In this document: positions 11,074 to 21,416 of the stretch, one piece after another
Layout of the letters: every line of letters begins with the position of its first letter
How positions within the stretch are numbered: position 1 is the stretch's first letter
NCBI RefSeq assembly: GCF_021729015.1
Contig: NZ_JAJQQZ010000003.1
Span: 372,001-436,000 of the forward strand
Source: Halobacterium rubrum
GTDB lineage: Archaea; Halobacteriota; Halobacteria; Halobacteriales; Halobacteriaceae
Reading direction: 5' to 3'
Length of the DNA stretch: 64,000 nt
Made by a program: the position numbers and the translations under genes
The notes under the pieces: model-generated
Told to the model about the DNA's origin: nothing
Seen by the model: only the letters and a program-made list of their open reading frames with translations
The model's database searches: none

Positions 11074-11751
11074 GTGCGCCTGTTCACGACACCACGGGAC
11101 CGCGTCCGCGCGCTGACGGCGCTCGTTGTTCTCACTGGCGCCGTCGCCGCCGCGACGCTGCTGCTCGCTCGCGCACTCCCCGACCTCGGCGACCCGCGAG
11201 CGGTCCGCGAGTGGGTGCGGTCGTTCGGAACACTCGCGCCGGTGGCGTTCGTCGCCCTGCAGGCGACACAGGTGGTGGTCGCTCCGGTTCCCGGGCAGGT
11301 GCTGGGGTTCGCCGGCGGCTACCTGTTCGGCGCGACGACCGGCACCGCGCTCAGTCTCGCGGGCGCAACCATCGGGAGCGTCGTCGTGTTCGTGGCCGCG
11401 CGACGCCTCGGTCGGCCGTTCGTCGAGGACGTGCTCGACCCGGAAGTGCTGTCGACGTTCGACGACCTCGTCGCCCGCGGCGGCCCGCTCGTCCTGTTCC
11501 TGGTGTTCCTGCTCCCCGGGCTGCCGGACGACGCGATCTGCCTGCTCGCGGGCCTCACCACCATCCCCATCTGGCAGTTGACCGTCGTGAGTCTCGTCGG
11601 CCGCCTCCCGGGGTACTTCCTCACGGCGTACGCGGGCGACCGGGCGGCAGCGTCCTCGTTCACCGAGACGGCCGTACTGCTCGCGGCACTCACTCTCGTA
11701 GCAGGCGTCGCGTACGTGTGGCGCGACGCGGTGGTCGCGCGACTGGAGTGA
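11074..11751 (+). CDS. TVP38/TMEM64 (DedA-like) family membrane protein
   Basis: A 225-residue integral membrane protein with about five to six hydrophobic segments. The family region PVPGQVLGFAGGYLFGATTGTALSLAGATIGSVVVF contains the characteristic F/AGG.LFG...G pattern of the VTT (SNARE-associated) domain. Later LFLVFLLPGLPDD supplies the conserved re-entrant proline region. Such proteins are implicated in lipid scrambling or transport in the cytoplasmic membrane; the substrate here is unknown. The start is GTG at 11074. The gene sits between the divergent gyrBA and the downstream top6BA operons, with no obvious functional link to either. Confidence 0.85.
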   Translation: MRLFTTPRDRVRALTALVVLTGAVAAATLLLARALPDLGDPRAVREWVRSFGTLAPVAFVALQATQVVVAPVPGQVLGFAGGYLFGATTGTALSLAGATIGSVVVFVAARRLGRPFVEDVLDPEVLSTFDDLVARGGPLVLFLVFLLPGLPDDAICLLAGLTTIPIWQLTVVSLVGRLPGYFLTAYAGDRAAASSFTETAVLLAALTLVAGVAYVWRDAVVARLE

Positions 11752-11930
11752 CTCCCGACGGCGACGCCCTGCCGGCGCCGTCGCTCCCGCTGTCTGGGCT
11801 CCGCGCTGGGGCCAGCCGTCGTACGGTCTCGTCGTCGTAACTGAACGCGCCCAGGAACCCGTCCGCTCGGGGCCGAACGAGGCGCTGACGCCAGCCCACC
11901 ACTCCACTTTCACCCCGGTACCGCTGGGGT

Positions 11931-11936
11931 TTTACC
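11931..11936 (+). promoter_or_regulatory. TATA-like box of the top6BA operon
   Basis: The short TTTTAC run in GGGGTTTTACCC is about 30 nt before the top6B ATG at 11964, as expected for a leaderless haloarchaeal operon. Confidence 0.45.
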
Positions 11937-11963
11937 CGCCGGCCCTGAATCACTGCGTACTGA

Positions 11964-14390
11964 ATGACGTCGTTCCAGTCGACGCTCGCCGACGAAGAGG
12001 AGGGCATCGCGGAGGAGCTCGCCGCGAGCCAGCGCGAAATCTCCGTCGCCGAGTTCTTCGAGAAGAACAAGCACATGCTCGGCTTCGACTCCGGAGCCCG
12101 AGGGCTCGTCACAGCCGTCAAGGAGGCTGTGGACAACGCCCTCGACGCCACGGAGGAAGCCGGTATCCTCCCGGACATCTACGTCGAAATCTCGGAAGGA
12201 CGGGACTACTACACGCTCGTCGTCGAGGACAACGGGCCGGGCATCACCAAAGCACAGATTCCGAAAATCTTCGGGAAGCTGCTGTACGGCTCGCGGTTCC
12301 ACGCCCGTGAACAGAGCCGCGGCCAGCAGGGCATCGGTATCTCCGCCGCCGTCCTCTACTCGCAGCTGACCTCCGGGAAGCCGGTGCGCATCGAGAGCCG
12401 CACCCAGGAGTCCGCCACGTCGAACTTCTACGAGCTCATCATCGACACGGACACCAACGAACCCGAGATCAGCACGGAGAAAGAGCTGTCCGCCGCCGAG
12501 AGCGACCTCCGGGGCACGCACGGCACGCGCATCGAGATGGACCTCGACGCGAACATGCGTGCCCGCGGCCAGCTCCACGACTACGTCAAGCACACGGCGG
12601 TCGTCAACCCCCACGCCCGCATCGAGCTCCAGGAGCCGGGCGGCGAGATCAAGGCCGAGCGCGCCGAGGGCGCCGGTCTGCCCGCCGAGACCGACGAGAT
12701 CCGCCCGCACCCGCACGGCGTCGAACTCGGGACGCTCATCAAGATGCTGTCGGACACTGACTCGCACTCCGTCTCCGGGTTCCTGCAGGGCGAGTTCACG
12801 CGCGTCGGGAAGAAGACCGCCGACAGCATCGTGGACGCGTTCCGCGACCGGTACTTCGGCCGCGAGATGCGGTGGCGGCCGCCGGGCATCGACAGCGACA
12901 CCGACCTCGAGGCGACGGTCGTCGGCGCCGTCTCGAACAAGGACGCGACACACACGAAGGTGTTCGCGCAGGCGGTCGTCGACGCCGTCGAGGACGCCGA
13001 GAGTGTGGCGTACTCGGAGCTCGAAACGCTGGTCGCCGACGCCGCTGTCGACGCGGAAGCCGACACCGGGACGTCGTTCGGCGACACCGTCCAGAAGCAC
13101 GTCGTCGACGCCGTCTGGACCGCGCTCACCGAGGACCGCGCTGCGGACGTCTTCGTGCCCGTCGACGAGGCGACGACCGTCCAGAAGGACGACGCAACCG
13201 TCCGCGGGCTCGCCGAGCGCGTCGCCGCGAAGTTCGAGAGCGGCCCCGGGAAGGACCGCGTTACCCGCGAGGACCTCGAAGAGTACGTGTACCGCGCCGC
13301 CGAGAACACCGAGGAGTACGAGGACGCGACCGTCGGCGAGACCGCCCGGGAGAACGTCGCCGACGCGCTCTGGGAGCGCATGGCGACGGTGCCGGACGAA
13401 CCGCCGCTCACCCGCGAACTCGCCGACGACCGCGACGCCGCGAGCAACCTCCTCGACGCGATGGCGTCGGTCAGCGTGATGGCGCCCCCGACCTCCTGTC
13501 TCTCGCCCATCGAGGCCGACCAGCTCGAGGCCGGGCTCCGCAAGGAGTTCGACGCCGAGTTCTACGCCGCCTCCACGCGGGACGCCGACGTCCACGGCGG
13601 CGACCCGTTCATCGTCGAAGCCGGTATCGCGTACGGCGGCGAGCTCGAGGCCGAGGGCGGCGTCGACCTGATGCGGTTCGCGAACCGCGTGCCGCTGGTC
13701 TACCAGCGCGGCGCCTGTGCGACGACCGACGTCCTGCGGAACATCGGCTGGCGGAACTACAACCTCGACCAGCCCGGCGGCTCCGGGCTGCCGCAGGGAC
13801 CGGCGGTCATCATGGTGCACGTCGCGTCGACGAACGTCCCGTTCACGAGCGAGTCCAAGGACGCCGTCGCGCACGTCGAAGAGATCGAGGACGAGATCGA
13901 ACTCGCCGTCCGCGAGGCGGCCCGCGACCTCAAGTCGTTCCTGAACAAGCGCCAGTCGATGCGCAAGCGCCAGCAGAAGCAGGACGTCATCATGGACATC
14001 CTGCCGACGATGGCCGAGAAGGTCTCGGAGATGACCGAGCGCGGCGACGTCGACGTCGACGACTCGCTGGCGCGCATCATGAACAACGTCCTCGTCGAGC
14101 GCGAACTCGGCGACGGCGGCGACGGGGAAGTGACGCTGCGCGTCGAGAACCACGGTAGCTCCAGCGCCGACGTGGACGTCACCGACATCGTCTCCGCCGA
14201 ACCGAACGCCGTCAGCGACGGCGCGAACGTCGTGGAGATGGACGACGAGTACTTCGTGAAGTGGTCGGCCTCGGTGGCCGGCGGCGAGACCGAGGAACTC
14301 ACCTACGAGGTGGACGCCGACGCCGACTTCGACCTGACCGTGCAGGGCGTCGAGGACGCCCGACTCACCGTGAACGAGGCAGACACATGA
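11964..14390 (+). CDS. top6B: DNA topoisomerase VI subunit B
   Basis: An 808-residue type IIB topoisomerase ATPase subunit. The Bergerat/GHKL fold is at the N-terminus: [12 protein letters not shown] with Glu54 and Asn58, EDNGPGI at about 88-94, and the glycine-rich lid GQQGIG at 120-125. A helix-two-turns-helix and transducer region follow. A long acidic insertion (roughly residues 330-490) and the C-terminal immunoglobulin-like domain ([19 protein letters not shown]) complete the protein. It works with Top6A to relax and decatenate DNA by ATP-gated double-strand passage. It is the first gene of an operon whose stop overlaps the top6A start as ATGA. Confidence 0.97.
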   Translation: MTSFQSTLADEEEGIAEELAASQREISVAEFFEKNKHMLGFDSGARGLVTAVKEAVDNALDATEEAGILPDIYVEISEGRDYYTLVVEDNGPGITKAQIPKIFGKLLYGSRFHAREQSRGQQGIGISAAVLYSQLTSGKPVRIESRTQESATSNFYELIIDTDTNEPEISTEKELSAAESDLRGTHGTRIEMDLDANMRARGQLHDYVKHTAVVNPHARIELQEPGGEIKAERAEGAGLPAETDEIRPHPHGVELGTLIKMLSDTDSHSVSGFLQGEFTRVGKKTADSIVDAFRDRYFGREMRWRPPGIDSDTDLEATVVGAVSNKDATHTKVFAQAVVDAVEDAESVAYSELETLVADAAVDAEADTGTSFGDTVQKHVVDAVWTALTEDRAADVFVPVDEATTVQKDDATVRGLAERVAAKFESGPGKDRVTREDLEEYVYRAAENTEEYEDATVGETARENVADALWERMATVPDEPPLTRELADDRDAASNLLDAMASVSVMAPPTSCLSPIEADQLEAGLRKEFDAEFYAASTRDADVHGGDPFIVEAGIAYGGELEAEGGVDLMRFANRVPLVYQRGACATTDVLRNIGWRNYNLDQPGGSGLPQGPAVIMVHVASTNVPFTSESKDAVAHVEEIEDEIELAVREAARDLKSFLNKRQSMRKRQQKQDVIMDILPTMAEKVSEMTERGDVDVDDSLARIMNNVLVERELGDGGDGEVTLRVENHGSSSADVDVTDIVSAEPNAVSDGANVVEMDDEYFVKWSASVAGGETEELTYEVDADADFDLTVQGVEDARLTVNEADT

Positions 14391-15487
14391 GCGAGACAGA
14401 CACCCCCAAGGGAGAGGACGCCCGCGACCAGCTGGTCGCGCTGGCCGAACAGTTCTACGACCAGTTCCAGGACGGCGACATCCCCCGGATGTCGCTGCCG
14501 ACGCGCTCGAAGTCCAACATCGAGTACGACGAGGACGCCGACGTCTGGGTGTACGGCGACAGCCAGTCCACGCGGTCCGCGAACTCGGTGCGGGGCGCCC
14601 GGAAGCTGCTGAAGTCCGTGTTCACCGTCGACTTCCTCGTCCAGCAACTCGAGGAGGGGCGGTCGTCCACGCTGCGTGAACTGTACTACCTCTCGGAGTC
14701 CTGGGACGAGGAGGAAGCCCAGTTCAACGACCAGAGCGAGAGCGACAAGCTCGTCGAGGACCTCGAGATCATCTCCGGCGTGAAACGCGAGGACTTCCAC
14801 ATGCGCCCCGAGGAGTCCGGCGCGAAGGTCATGGGGCCGCTGCTCCTGCGCGAGCAGACCAACCGCGGCGACCGCGAGATCCACTGCCAGGACGACGTCG
14901 GGCAGGGCGGCTACCAGATTCCGAACAACCCAGACACCATCGAGTTCCTCGAGAACGACGCGGACTTCGTGATGTGCGTGGAGACCGGTGGGATGCGCGA
15001 CCGCCTCGTCGAGAACGGCTTCGACGACGAGCACAACGCCATCGTCGTGCACCTCGGCGGGCAGCCCGCCCGCGCCACCCGACGGCTCACCAAGCGCCTC
15101 CACGACGAACTCGACCTCCCGGTCACGGTCTTCACAGACGGCGACCCGTGGTCGTACCGCATCTACGGCTCTGTCGCCTACGGCTCCATCAAGTCCGCGC
15201 ACCTCTCGGAGTATCTCGCCACCCCGCAGGCGCAGTTCGTCGGCATCCGCCCGCAGGACATCGTCGACTACGACCTCCCCACTGACCCACTCAGCGACTC
15301 CGACGTTAACGCCCTCGAATCCGAGCTCGAGGACCCCCGCTTCCAGAGCGACTTCTGGACCGAACAGATCGAACTCCAGCTCGACATCGACAAGAAGGCC
15401 GAACAGCAGGCACTCGCCTCCCGCGGCCTCGACTTCGTCACCGACACCTACCTCCCCGAGCGCCTCGACGAGATGGGCGTTATCTGA
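14387..15487 (+). CDS. top6A: DNA topoisomerase VI subunit A (Spo11-like)
   Basis: The 366-residue DNA-cleaving subunit of topoisomerase VI. The start ATG at 14387 overlaps the top6B stop by four bases, which fixes the start and implies translational coupling. The catalytic tyrosine lies in [13 protein letters not shown] at residues 100-101. The TOPRIM domain has [12 protein letters not shown] with the acidic ligand, and [18 protein letters not shown] with the paired aspartates that bind Mg. It is homologous to Spo11 and makes the staggered double-strand break through which a second duplex is passed. Confidence 0.97.
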   Translation: MSETDTPKGEDARDQLVALAEQFYDQFQDGDIPRMSLPTRSKSNIEYDEDADVWVYGDSQSTRSANSVRGARKLLKSVFTVDFLVQQLEEGRSSTLRELYYLSESWDEEEAQFNDQSESDKLVEDLEIISGVKREDFHMRPEESGAKVMGPLLLREQTNRGDREIHCQDDVGQGGYQIPNNPDTIEFLENDADFVMCVETGGMRDRLVENGFDDEHNAIVVHLGGQPARATRRLTKRLHDELDLPVTVFTDGDPWSYRIYGSVAYGSIKSAHLSEYLATPQAQFVGIRPQDIVDYDLPTDPLSDSDVNALESELEDPRFQSDFWTEQIELQLDIDKKAEQQALASRGLDFVTDTYLPERLDEMGVI

Positions 15488-15562
15488 CGGCGGTCGTCGA
15501 CGCTGGCCGTCGGTCGGCGTCACTCGGTTCGCGTCTCCCGCTAGAAGTTCCGGTTCCGTCGG

Positions 15563-16303
15563 TCACTCGTCCAGCGCCACCGGAATCCCCCTGCTGGCGA
15601 CGTCGCAGGCGAACAGGCGGCTGTCGCCGGCCAGCCGCTCGAAGGTGTTGTAGTGGACAGGGACGACGAGCTCCGGGTCGAGGCGTTCGGCGAGGTCGAC
15701 GGCCTCGGTTTCACCCATCGTGATGCGGCGGCTGATGGGCGCGAGGAACACCTCGGGGTCGAGGTCGCGGTGGGCGGCGAGGGCGTCCGAGTCTCCGGGG
15801 TAGAACACTGCTGTGTCCCCGTGCGTGAGCACGAACCCGCAGCCGAAGCCCGGCGGGTGCGAGGACGTGCCGCCGGGCTCGTCGGGTGCGGTCTCGGCCG
15901 GAACGGACTCGACGGCGACGCCGGAGACGGTCGGCTCGTCGCCGCACTCGACCCGGCGGACGTCGTAGTCGAGGGCGTCGACCGATGCGACGCTGCGCCC
16001 GGTGTCGTCGGCCGAGACGCCGTCGTAGACGACGATGGTCGCGTCCTCGCTGGCGACGCGCTCGATGCCGTGGGGGTCGTAGTGGTGGGCGTGCGTGACG
16101 ACCACGACGTCTGCGTCTTGGGCGTGGTAGTCGCTGGCCGGCGGGTGGTGTCTGGCGCCCTCGAAGTCACCGGGCGTCCACTCGCCGGTGAGCACGCCGT
16201 ACCGGCCGGGGTCGGTGTAGGCGACGGTGCCGTCCGGCCACTCGATTCTCGCAGTCGCGTACCCGAGCCACTCGACGGTCAGCCCGGCCTGAGAGACGGT
16301 CAT
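15563..16303 (-). CDS. MBL-fold metal-dependent hydrolase, UlaG-like
   Basis: A 246-residue single-domain metallo-beta-lactamase-fold protein. The metal motif reads THAHHYDPHG, and later ligands appear in FYPGDSDAL and VPVHYN. Length and motif order match the UlaG/YtkL subgroup of the family (L-ascorbate-6-phosphate lactonase-like), but most archaeal members have no assigned substrate. It is cytoplasmic with no signal peptide. It is convergent with top6A and upstream of nothing obviously related. Confidence 0.85.
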   Translation of the reverse strand: MTVSQAGLTVEWLGYATARIEWPDGTVAYTDPGRYGVLTGEWTPGDFEGARHHPPASDYHAQDADVVVVTHAHHYDPHGIERVASEDATIVVYDGVSADDTGRSVASVDALDYDVRRVECGDEPTVSGVAVESVPAETAPDEPGGTSSHPPGFGCGFVLTHGDTAVFYPGDSDALAAHRDLDPEVFLAPISRRITMGETEAVDLAERLDPELVVPVHYNTFERLAGDSRLFACDVASRGIPVALDE

Positions 16304-16372
16304 ACGTCACACTACGGCTGGCTGGTCTAAAGGGGCGGTCGTGATTCCCAGTGCGTTGGCCAGCGCCGGCGG

Positions 16373-17176
16373 TCACTCGAGGAGGCGGTGGACGTCGCCC
16401 AGCGAGTCGAGAACGTAGTCCGGTCGGACGCCCGCTGCGAGCTCGCCGTCGACGTCGTCGTCGACGGTCGTGTCGCCGTCGACGCCCGTGCGCACGAGCG
16501 CCGTCGTCATACCGACGGCGTCACCCATCGCCACGTCGGTGTCCAGTCGGTCGCCGACGAGCAAGCACTCCTCCGGTGGGACGCCGAGCCGGTCGGCGGC
16601 GAGCCGGGCGGTCGTCTCCGAGGGTTTCCCGAGGACGGCGTCCGGCTCGCGCTCGGCCACCCCCGCGACTGCTCGCACGATGGCGCCCGAGCCGGGTTCG
16701 AGGCCGTCGCTGGTCGGAATCGTGACGTCCGGGTCCGTCCCCACGAACGTCGTCTCGCCGTCGGCGAACGCGTCGATGGCGGCCTGCAGGTCCCGGAAGT
16801 GGAATCCGCTGTCGAACCCGGCGACGACCACCTCGGCGGCCGCCGGGTCGTCGGTCAGGTTCACGTCGGTGTCCCGGAGCTGGGCGACGATGGCGTCGTC
16901 GGCGATGGGGTAGATCCGGTCGCCGTCGTGACGTTCACGGAGGTACGCGACGGTCGCGTCCGCCGACGTCAGGACTTCTCCGGGGCTGGCGTCGACGCCG
17001 TGGTCCCGCAGCCGGCTGGCGTGCTCGCTAGCGGGCCGCAGGGGGTTGTTCGTCAGGAACAGCACCGCTTCGGCGTGCTCGCGCAGCGCGGCGACCCCTT
17101 CCTGGGCGCCGGGGAGCAGCGCGTCGCCGCGAACGACTGTGCCGTCGAGGTCCAGAACGACGCCACGGTAGGTCAC
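16373..17176 (-). CDS. HAD-superfamily hydrolase, NagD/phosphoglycolate phosphatase type
   Basis: A 267-residue class IIA HAD phosphatase. The start is GTG at 17176, giving MTYRGVVLDLDGTVVRGD, where the nucleophile and acid/base aspartates sit in DLDGT near residues 9-13. Other motifs are FLTNNPLRP (motif II), KPSETT with the conserved Lys, and VGDRLDTDVAMG (motif IV). The central cap insertion between motifs II and III is typical of NagD/AraL/phosphoglycolate phosphatases. The substrate is likely a small phosphate ester that needs recycling; which one is not visible. The long open frame extending to 18193 is antisense to the ligase gene and was excluded. Confidence 0.88.
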   Translation of the reverse strand: MTYRGVVLDLDGTVVRGDALLPGAQEGVAALREHAEAVLFLTNNPLRPASEHASRLRDHGVDASPGEVLTSADATVAYLRERHDGDRIYPIADDAIVAQLRDTDVNLTDDPAAAEVVVAGFDSGFHFRDLQAAIDAFADGETTFVGTDPDVTIPTSDGLEPGSGAIVRAVAGVAEREPDAVLGKPSETTARLAADRLGVPPEECLLVGDRLDTDVAMGDAVGMTTALVRTGVDGDTTVDDDVDGELAAGVRPDYVLDSLGDVHRLLE

Positions 17177-17256
17177 GGTACTCGCTAGGGACTGCCGGGG
17201 TTTGAACACTCGGGGCCAGCAGTTCGGCACTCGGCGCCCCCGGCCGACTGCTGTCG

Positions 17257-18933
17257 CTACTGCTGGTCGGCGAGTCGCTCGACGCGCTCGATGGTGTCGG
17301 CCGTCTCGGGCGTCTTGTCCTCCCGGACGGAGACGAACCGCGGGAACCGCAACGCGTACCCCGAGGAGTACGTCGGGGAGGTCTGGATCTCCTCGTAGCC
17401 GACCTCGAGGACGACCGCCGGCTCGATGTCGACCGTCTGGCCGTCCTCGCTGCGGACGTGTGGCTCGAGGCGGTCGGTGAGGGCCGCCAGCTCCTCGTCG
17501 GTGAGCCCAGTCGCCACCTTCCCGATGGTCTCGAACTCCCCGCCGTCGTCGTCGTCGTCCCGGGCCGACAGCAGGAAGGTCCCGAGGAACGAGGCGCGCC
17601 GCCCCTCGCCCCACTCGGCGCCGGTCACCACGAGGTCCAGCGTCTCCACGTCGGGCTTGCGCTTCAGCCAGTCTTTCCCGCGGTCGCCGGGCGTGTACGC
17701 CGCGTCCGGGCTCTTCAGCATGATGCCCTCGTGGCCGTCGTCCAGCGCCGTCGCCTCGAAGTCGGCTATCTCGTCGGCGTCGTCGGTCACCAGCAGCTCG
17801 GAGACCGCCGACTCGTCGCCGACGACCGACTGGAGGCGCCGGTGGCGCGCTTCGAACGGGGTCTCCAGCAGGTCCTCGCCACCCGCGTGCAGGCAGTCGA
17901 AGGCGTGCAGTTCGACCGCGACCTCCTCGCGCATCGACGCGACGTCGTGCTTGCGCCGGAACCGCTTCAGAATCTCCTGGAACGGCAGCGGGTCGCCCTC
18001 GTCGTCGACCGCAACGGCCTCCCCGTCGAGGATGACCGGGGCCTCGACGTGGGCCTCGACGAACTCCACGAGTTCGGGGAGCGCGTCGGTCACGTCCTCC
18101 ATGTTCCGGGAGTACAGCGCCACCTCGCTGCCGTCGTAGTGGACCTGCACGCGGGCGCCGTCGAACTTCGTCTCCACTGCCGCCTCGTCCCACTCGTCGA
18201 GGGCGTCCGTGACCGTGCCCGCCTGCGCGAGCATCGCCTGCACGGGTCGCCCGACTTCCAGCCCCATCGCGTCCAGCGCCTCGACGCCCTCGTCGCGTGC
18301 GGTCTCCGCTACGAGGCCGTAGTCGTTCGAGACCTGCAGCGCGCGCTGGACGGACGCCGCGGGCACGTCGAACGCCTCGACGACGGCGTCCCTGACGGTA
18401 CCCTCACCGACACCGATACGCATCTCGCCCAGCACCAGCCGGGAGAGGTACCGGGCCTCCTCGCTGGAACACCGATTGAACAGCCCGAACAGCAGCGTCA
18501 CCTTCTCGTCCTGGCTGCCGTCGCCGGCCGCCGCGGCGAGGTCGGCGAGTTCGTCGGCGACCTCGCCCACGGTCAGGTCGTCGCTGCCGCCGCCGGCGTC
18601 GCCGAACGCGGCGAGGCCGGCCTGTCCGCCGAGGTCGAGGTCCGCGGCGACGGCGCCGATGTCGCCCGCCTCGGCCAGTCTGTCTTCGACGTCGTCGACG
18701 TCGACGTTCCGGCCCGCCGCCCGCGCGAGCGCCTCGTAGCAGAGCCGCGGCCCGATGTCGAGTTTCGTCTCGGAGTGCGCTGGGAACACCCGGCCCTGCA
18801 CGAACCGCGCGACGACGCCGAGGTCGTCGCCGTCGGCGGCCGCGAACAGGTCGGCGACCAGGTCGACGACGGCGAGGTCCGCGGACTCGGCCTCGACGTC
18901 GGCGGCGCGCGCGGCGAACGTCTGGAACTCCAT
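17257..18933 (-). CDS. lig: ATP-dependent DNA ligase
   Basis: A 558-residue archaeal replicative DNA ligase. The adenylated lysine is Lys256 in ETKFDGARVQVHYDG (motif I). Downstream nucleotidyltransferase motifs include VILDGEAVAVD (motif III) and GIMLKSPDAAYTPGDRGKDWLKRKP (motifs IV-V, here described in part). The N-terminal 220 residues form the helical DNA-binding domain and the C-terminus is an OB fold. The start MEFQTFAARA at 18933 matches the family's N-terminus; codons upstream to 19056 do not. It seals nicks during replication and repair using ATP. It is divergent from the glutamate-cysteine-ligase-like gene. Confidence 0.95.
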   Translation of the reverse strand: MEFQTFAARAADVEAESADLAVVDLVADLFAAADGDDLGVVARFVQGRVFPAHSETKLDIGPRLCYEALARAAGRNVDVDDVEDRLAEAGDIGAVAADLDLGGQAGLAAFGDAGGGSDDLTVGEVADELADLAAAAGDGSQDEKVTLLFGLFNRCSSEEARYLSRLVLGEMRIGVGEGTVRDAVVEAFDVPAASVQRALQVSNDYGLVAETARDEGVEALDAMGLEVGRPVQAMLAQAGTVTDALDEWDEAAVETKFDGARVQVHYDGSEVALYSRNMEDVTDALPELVEFVEAHVEAPVILDGEAVAVDDEGDPLPFQEILKRFRRKHDVASMREEVAVELHAFDCLHAGGEDLLETPFEARHRRLQSVVGDESAVSELLVTDDADEIADFEATALDDGHEGIMLKSPDAAYTPGDRGKDWLKRKPDVETLDLVVTGAEWGEGRRASFLGTFLLSARDDDDDGGEFETIGKVATGLTDEELAALTDRLEPHVRSEDGQTVDIEPAVVLEVGYEEIQTSPTYSSGYALRFPRFVSVREDKTPETADTIERVERLADQQ

Positions 18934-19046
18934 CGGCCCGCCGTAGCCGCCACCCGAAGGTAAATCCCGCGAACCGTCCGGCAGGTCGCTGGGCACGCGG
19001 TCCCGCGCCGCCACACATTTCACGGGGCACACCGATATCTCGGCGT

Positions 19047-20582
19047 ATGCCAGCACCGGACCTCGTGGACCGCGTTCGGGACGTCCTCGATGTCGACGCC
19101 GACACGTTCCAGCAGCGCGTCAGTGACGACGCCGACGTCGTCCGCGAGGAGATCGCGGCCGGAACGTTCGACAACCCACAGGCCATCGTCGGCCTCGAGT
19201 ACGAGTTCTACGCGACGACGGACGACGGGTCGCTCGCCCGCGTGCCGCGGCGCGTCCTCGAGTTCGTGGGCTTCGAGAAGGAACTCGGCCTCCACAACGC
19301 CGAGATGACGACCAGCCCGATGCCGCTCAACGAGTACGGGCTCGCCGCCCAGGAGGCCGAGGTCCGCGCGAAACTGGACGCCGCTACCGGGCCGATGGCT
19401 GCGGAGGGCCTGCACCTCGTCAGCGACGGCATGTGGACCATTCCGCCAGCGGGCGAGTCCGCCGAGAGCTACCTGACGGACAGCGTGAACCACGACGGCG
19501 TGGAGGTGGCGACGAACATGAGCGACTCGGCGCGCTACCACGCGATGGCCAACACCGACCAGCCCGCCGGGATGCAACTGGACGCCCCACACGTCTCGCT
19601 TGCGGCCGAGACGGTGATGCCGGAGGCGCTCATCACGTCGATCCAGCCCCACTACCAGGTCCCGCAGGCGGTCGACTTGCCGACGTACTTCCGGTACGCG
19701 CTGCGGTTCGCCGCGCCGCTGCTCGCGCTCTCGGTGAACGCGCCCGTGTTCCCGCCGGACCTCTACGACGAGGACGCCACGCCCGAGGAGATTCTCGCCG
19801 ACGGCTGGCAGGAGTCCCGCATCGACGTCTTCGAGACCGTGCTGAACGTCCCCGGCGAGTCGGAGAAAGTGCGGTTCCCGGAGGACCTCGACAGCGTCGC
19901 CGACGCCGTCGACCGGGTCGCCGACGACGAGACCATCGTGCCGATGCCCGTCGACGAGGGCGGCCGATTCGACGACGAATTCGCGCACTGGCGGCGCAAA
20001 CACGGCACCTACTGGCGGTGGGTGCGTCCCGTCTTCGGGGGGTCGTCGAAGGAGTCCGCGAACGCCCGCATCGAGTTCCGGCCCATCGCCGGTCAGCCGA
20101 CCGTGCGGGACACCATCGCCGTACAGGCGGCGTTCGCCGGGCTCCTCGAGAACCTCCCGCGCACCGAACACCCGCTGTACGAGCTCTCCTGGGAGACGGC
20201 CCGGGACGCGTTCTACGACGCCGCCCGGGACGGCCTCGACGCCGACCTCGCGTGGGTGACCGCCGACGGCGACCACACGACCGACAGCCACGAGCTGTAC
20301 GTCGACCTCTTCGAACAGGCCGAAGCCGGCCTCAAACGGCGGGGGCTCTCCGAGGAGCAGGCCGCGAAGTACCTCTGGCCGCTCCGCCAGCGCGCCCGTC
20401 ACGCCGTCACGCCGGCGGGCTGGAAAGTCGAGCGCATCCGGGAGGCACTCGACGAGGGGAACTCCTTCGAGAACGCAGTCTACGCGATGCAGTACGAGTA
20501 CATCCAGAACCAGCGGGAGACGCTGCTGGCCGGGAGTTTCGCGGACTGGGTGGGGCGCGGCGAACAGCTCCCCGAGAACTGA
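19047..20582 (+). CDS. Glutamate-cysteine ligase (GCS2)-like carboxylate-amine ligase
   Basis: A 511-residue soluble protein. The motif VGLEYEFYA near residue 50 and NARIEFRPIAGQPT near 350 resemble the GxExE and RxEFR signatures of the glutamate-cysteine ligase/carboxylate-amine ligase superfamily. The HNAEMTTSPMP segment after the first motif also fits the substrate-binding region. Haloarchaea use gamma-glutamylcysteine as their main thiol, so a ligase making it is plausible. However, this protein is longer than the usual bacterial YbdK-type enzymes, so its substrate is uncertain. It ends convergently with psmB, separated by five bases. Confidence 0.65.
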   Translation: MPAPDLVDRVRDVLDVDADTFQQRVSDDADVVREEIAAGTFDNPQAIVGLEYEFYATTDDGSLARVPRRVLEFVGFEKELGLHNAEMTTSPMPLNEYGLAAQEAEVRAKLDAATGPMAAEGLHLVSDGMWTIPPAGESAESYLTDSVNHDGVEVATNMSDSARYHAMANTDQPAGMQLDAPHVSLAAETVMPEALITSIQPHYQVPQAVDLPTYFRYALRFAAPLLALSVNAPVFPPDLYDEDATPEEILADGWQESRIDVFETVLNVPGESEKVRFPEDLDSVADAVDRVADDETIVPMPVDEGGRFDDEFAHWRRKHGTYWRWVRPVFGGSSKESANARIEFRPIAGQPTVRDTIAVQAAFAGLLENLPRTEHPLYELSWETARDAFYDAARDGLDADLAWVTADGDHTTDSHELYVDLFEQAEAGLKRRGLSEEQAAKYLWPLRQRARHAVTPAGWKVERIREALDEGNSFENAVYAMQYEYIQNQRETLLAGSFADWVGRGEQLPEN

Positions 20583-20587
20583 GCCGA

Positions 20588-21319
20588 CTACAGCAGGTCG
20601 TCGAACTCCTTGTGGCCGACCGTGTCGACGCCGTCTGCGGTGATCTTCGTGATGTGGATGCCGTTACCGGAGGCGGTGTCGCGCTCGCTGGCGGACTTCA
20701 CGGCGCGCGCGGCGACCTGCTGGGCCTCGTCCATTGTCAGGTCGTCGCTGTACTCCTGCTCGAGGACACCGAGCGCGTACGGCATCCCGGAGCCCTGTGC
20801 GGTGTACTTGTCGGAGAGCGAGCTGCCCGAGGGGTCGAGACTGAAGACGTGGGCGCCGTCCTCGTCGACGCCGCCGAGGATGGGGACGACGACGAAGAAC
20901 GGGCCGCCACGGAGGAGGTTCGACGCCATCGTCGACAGCGCGTCGATGGACATGTACTCGCCGCGGCGGGCCTCGTAGAGGTTCGCCTCGGCGCGCAGCG
21001 AGCGGATGAAGCTCTGGGAGCCGCCGACGGAGCCGGAGATGGAGAGGGCGGCGTTGGGCTGGATCTCCTCGACTTTCTGGACGTTCTTGTTGGAGACGAC
21101 GCGGCCGCCGAGGCTGGCGCGCATGTCGGAGGCCATCAGGACGCCGTCCTCGGTGGTGAGGCCGACGATGGTGGTGCCGGTCTTGTTGACCTTGTCCGAG
21201 TCGGCGGCGGTTCGGTCGCCGTCGGGCAGCGAGCCGACCTCCGGCTCGTAGGGGTTCGGCGTGTCGTCGAGCCGCGCCCGATTGCGGGCGAAGTCAGAGC
21301 CGTCGTTCGGGTTGAACAT
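20588..21319 (-). CDS. psmB: Proteasome subunit beta
   Basis: A 243-residue archaeal 20S proteasome beta subunit. The start MFNPNDGSDF at 21319 is chosen because the promoter TATA-like box lies 26-33 nt upstream and the longer alternative adds unrelated residues. The propeptide of about 48 residues ends at KTG, and the mature N-terminal nucleophile is Thr49 (TTIVGL). The active-site helpers DGVLMASDMRAS (Asp, Arg) and K81-type lysine in SNKNVQK follow, and SGSVGGSQSF matches the conserved SGxxxD-like region. It forms the inner catalytic rings of the proteasome and degrades cytoplasmic proteins. The alpha subunit is not in this window. Confidence 0.96.
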   Translation of the reverse strand: MFNPNDGSDFARNRARLDDTPNPYEPEVGSLPDGDRTAADSDKVNKTGTTIVGLTTEDGVLMASDMRASLGGRVVSNKNVQKVEEIQPNAALSISGSVGGSQSFIRSLRAEANLYEARRGEYMSIDALSTMASNLLRGGPFFVVVPILGGVDEDGAHVFSLDPSGSSLSDKYTAQGSGMPYALGVLEQEYSDDLTMDEAQQVAARAVKSASERDTASGNGIHITKITADGVDTVGHKEFDDLL

Positions 21320-21344
21320 TACCAGTCGATACCAGTCCGGGACT

Positions 21345-21352
21345 GATAAAAG
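21345..21352 (-). promoter_or_regulatory. TATA-like box of psmB
   Basis: On the minus strand this reads CTTTTATC, 26-33 nt upstream of the psmB ATG at 21319. Position and composition fit a leaderless haloarchaeal promoter. Confidence 0.55.
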
Positions 21353-21416
21353 CATCTCTTCCGGGGATTCCCCGGCCGTCCGAAACCTCCGGATATACGC
21401 CGTCTACGCGGTGCTC

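Noticed and set aside
11752-11963. Possible short minus-strand gene in the gap before top6B
   Set aside because: An open frame (with GWRQRLVRPRADGFLGAFSYDDE) exists, but it runs into the antisense of the neighbouring gene, with no clear start, promoter or codon bias.
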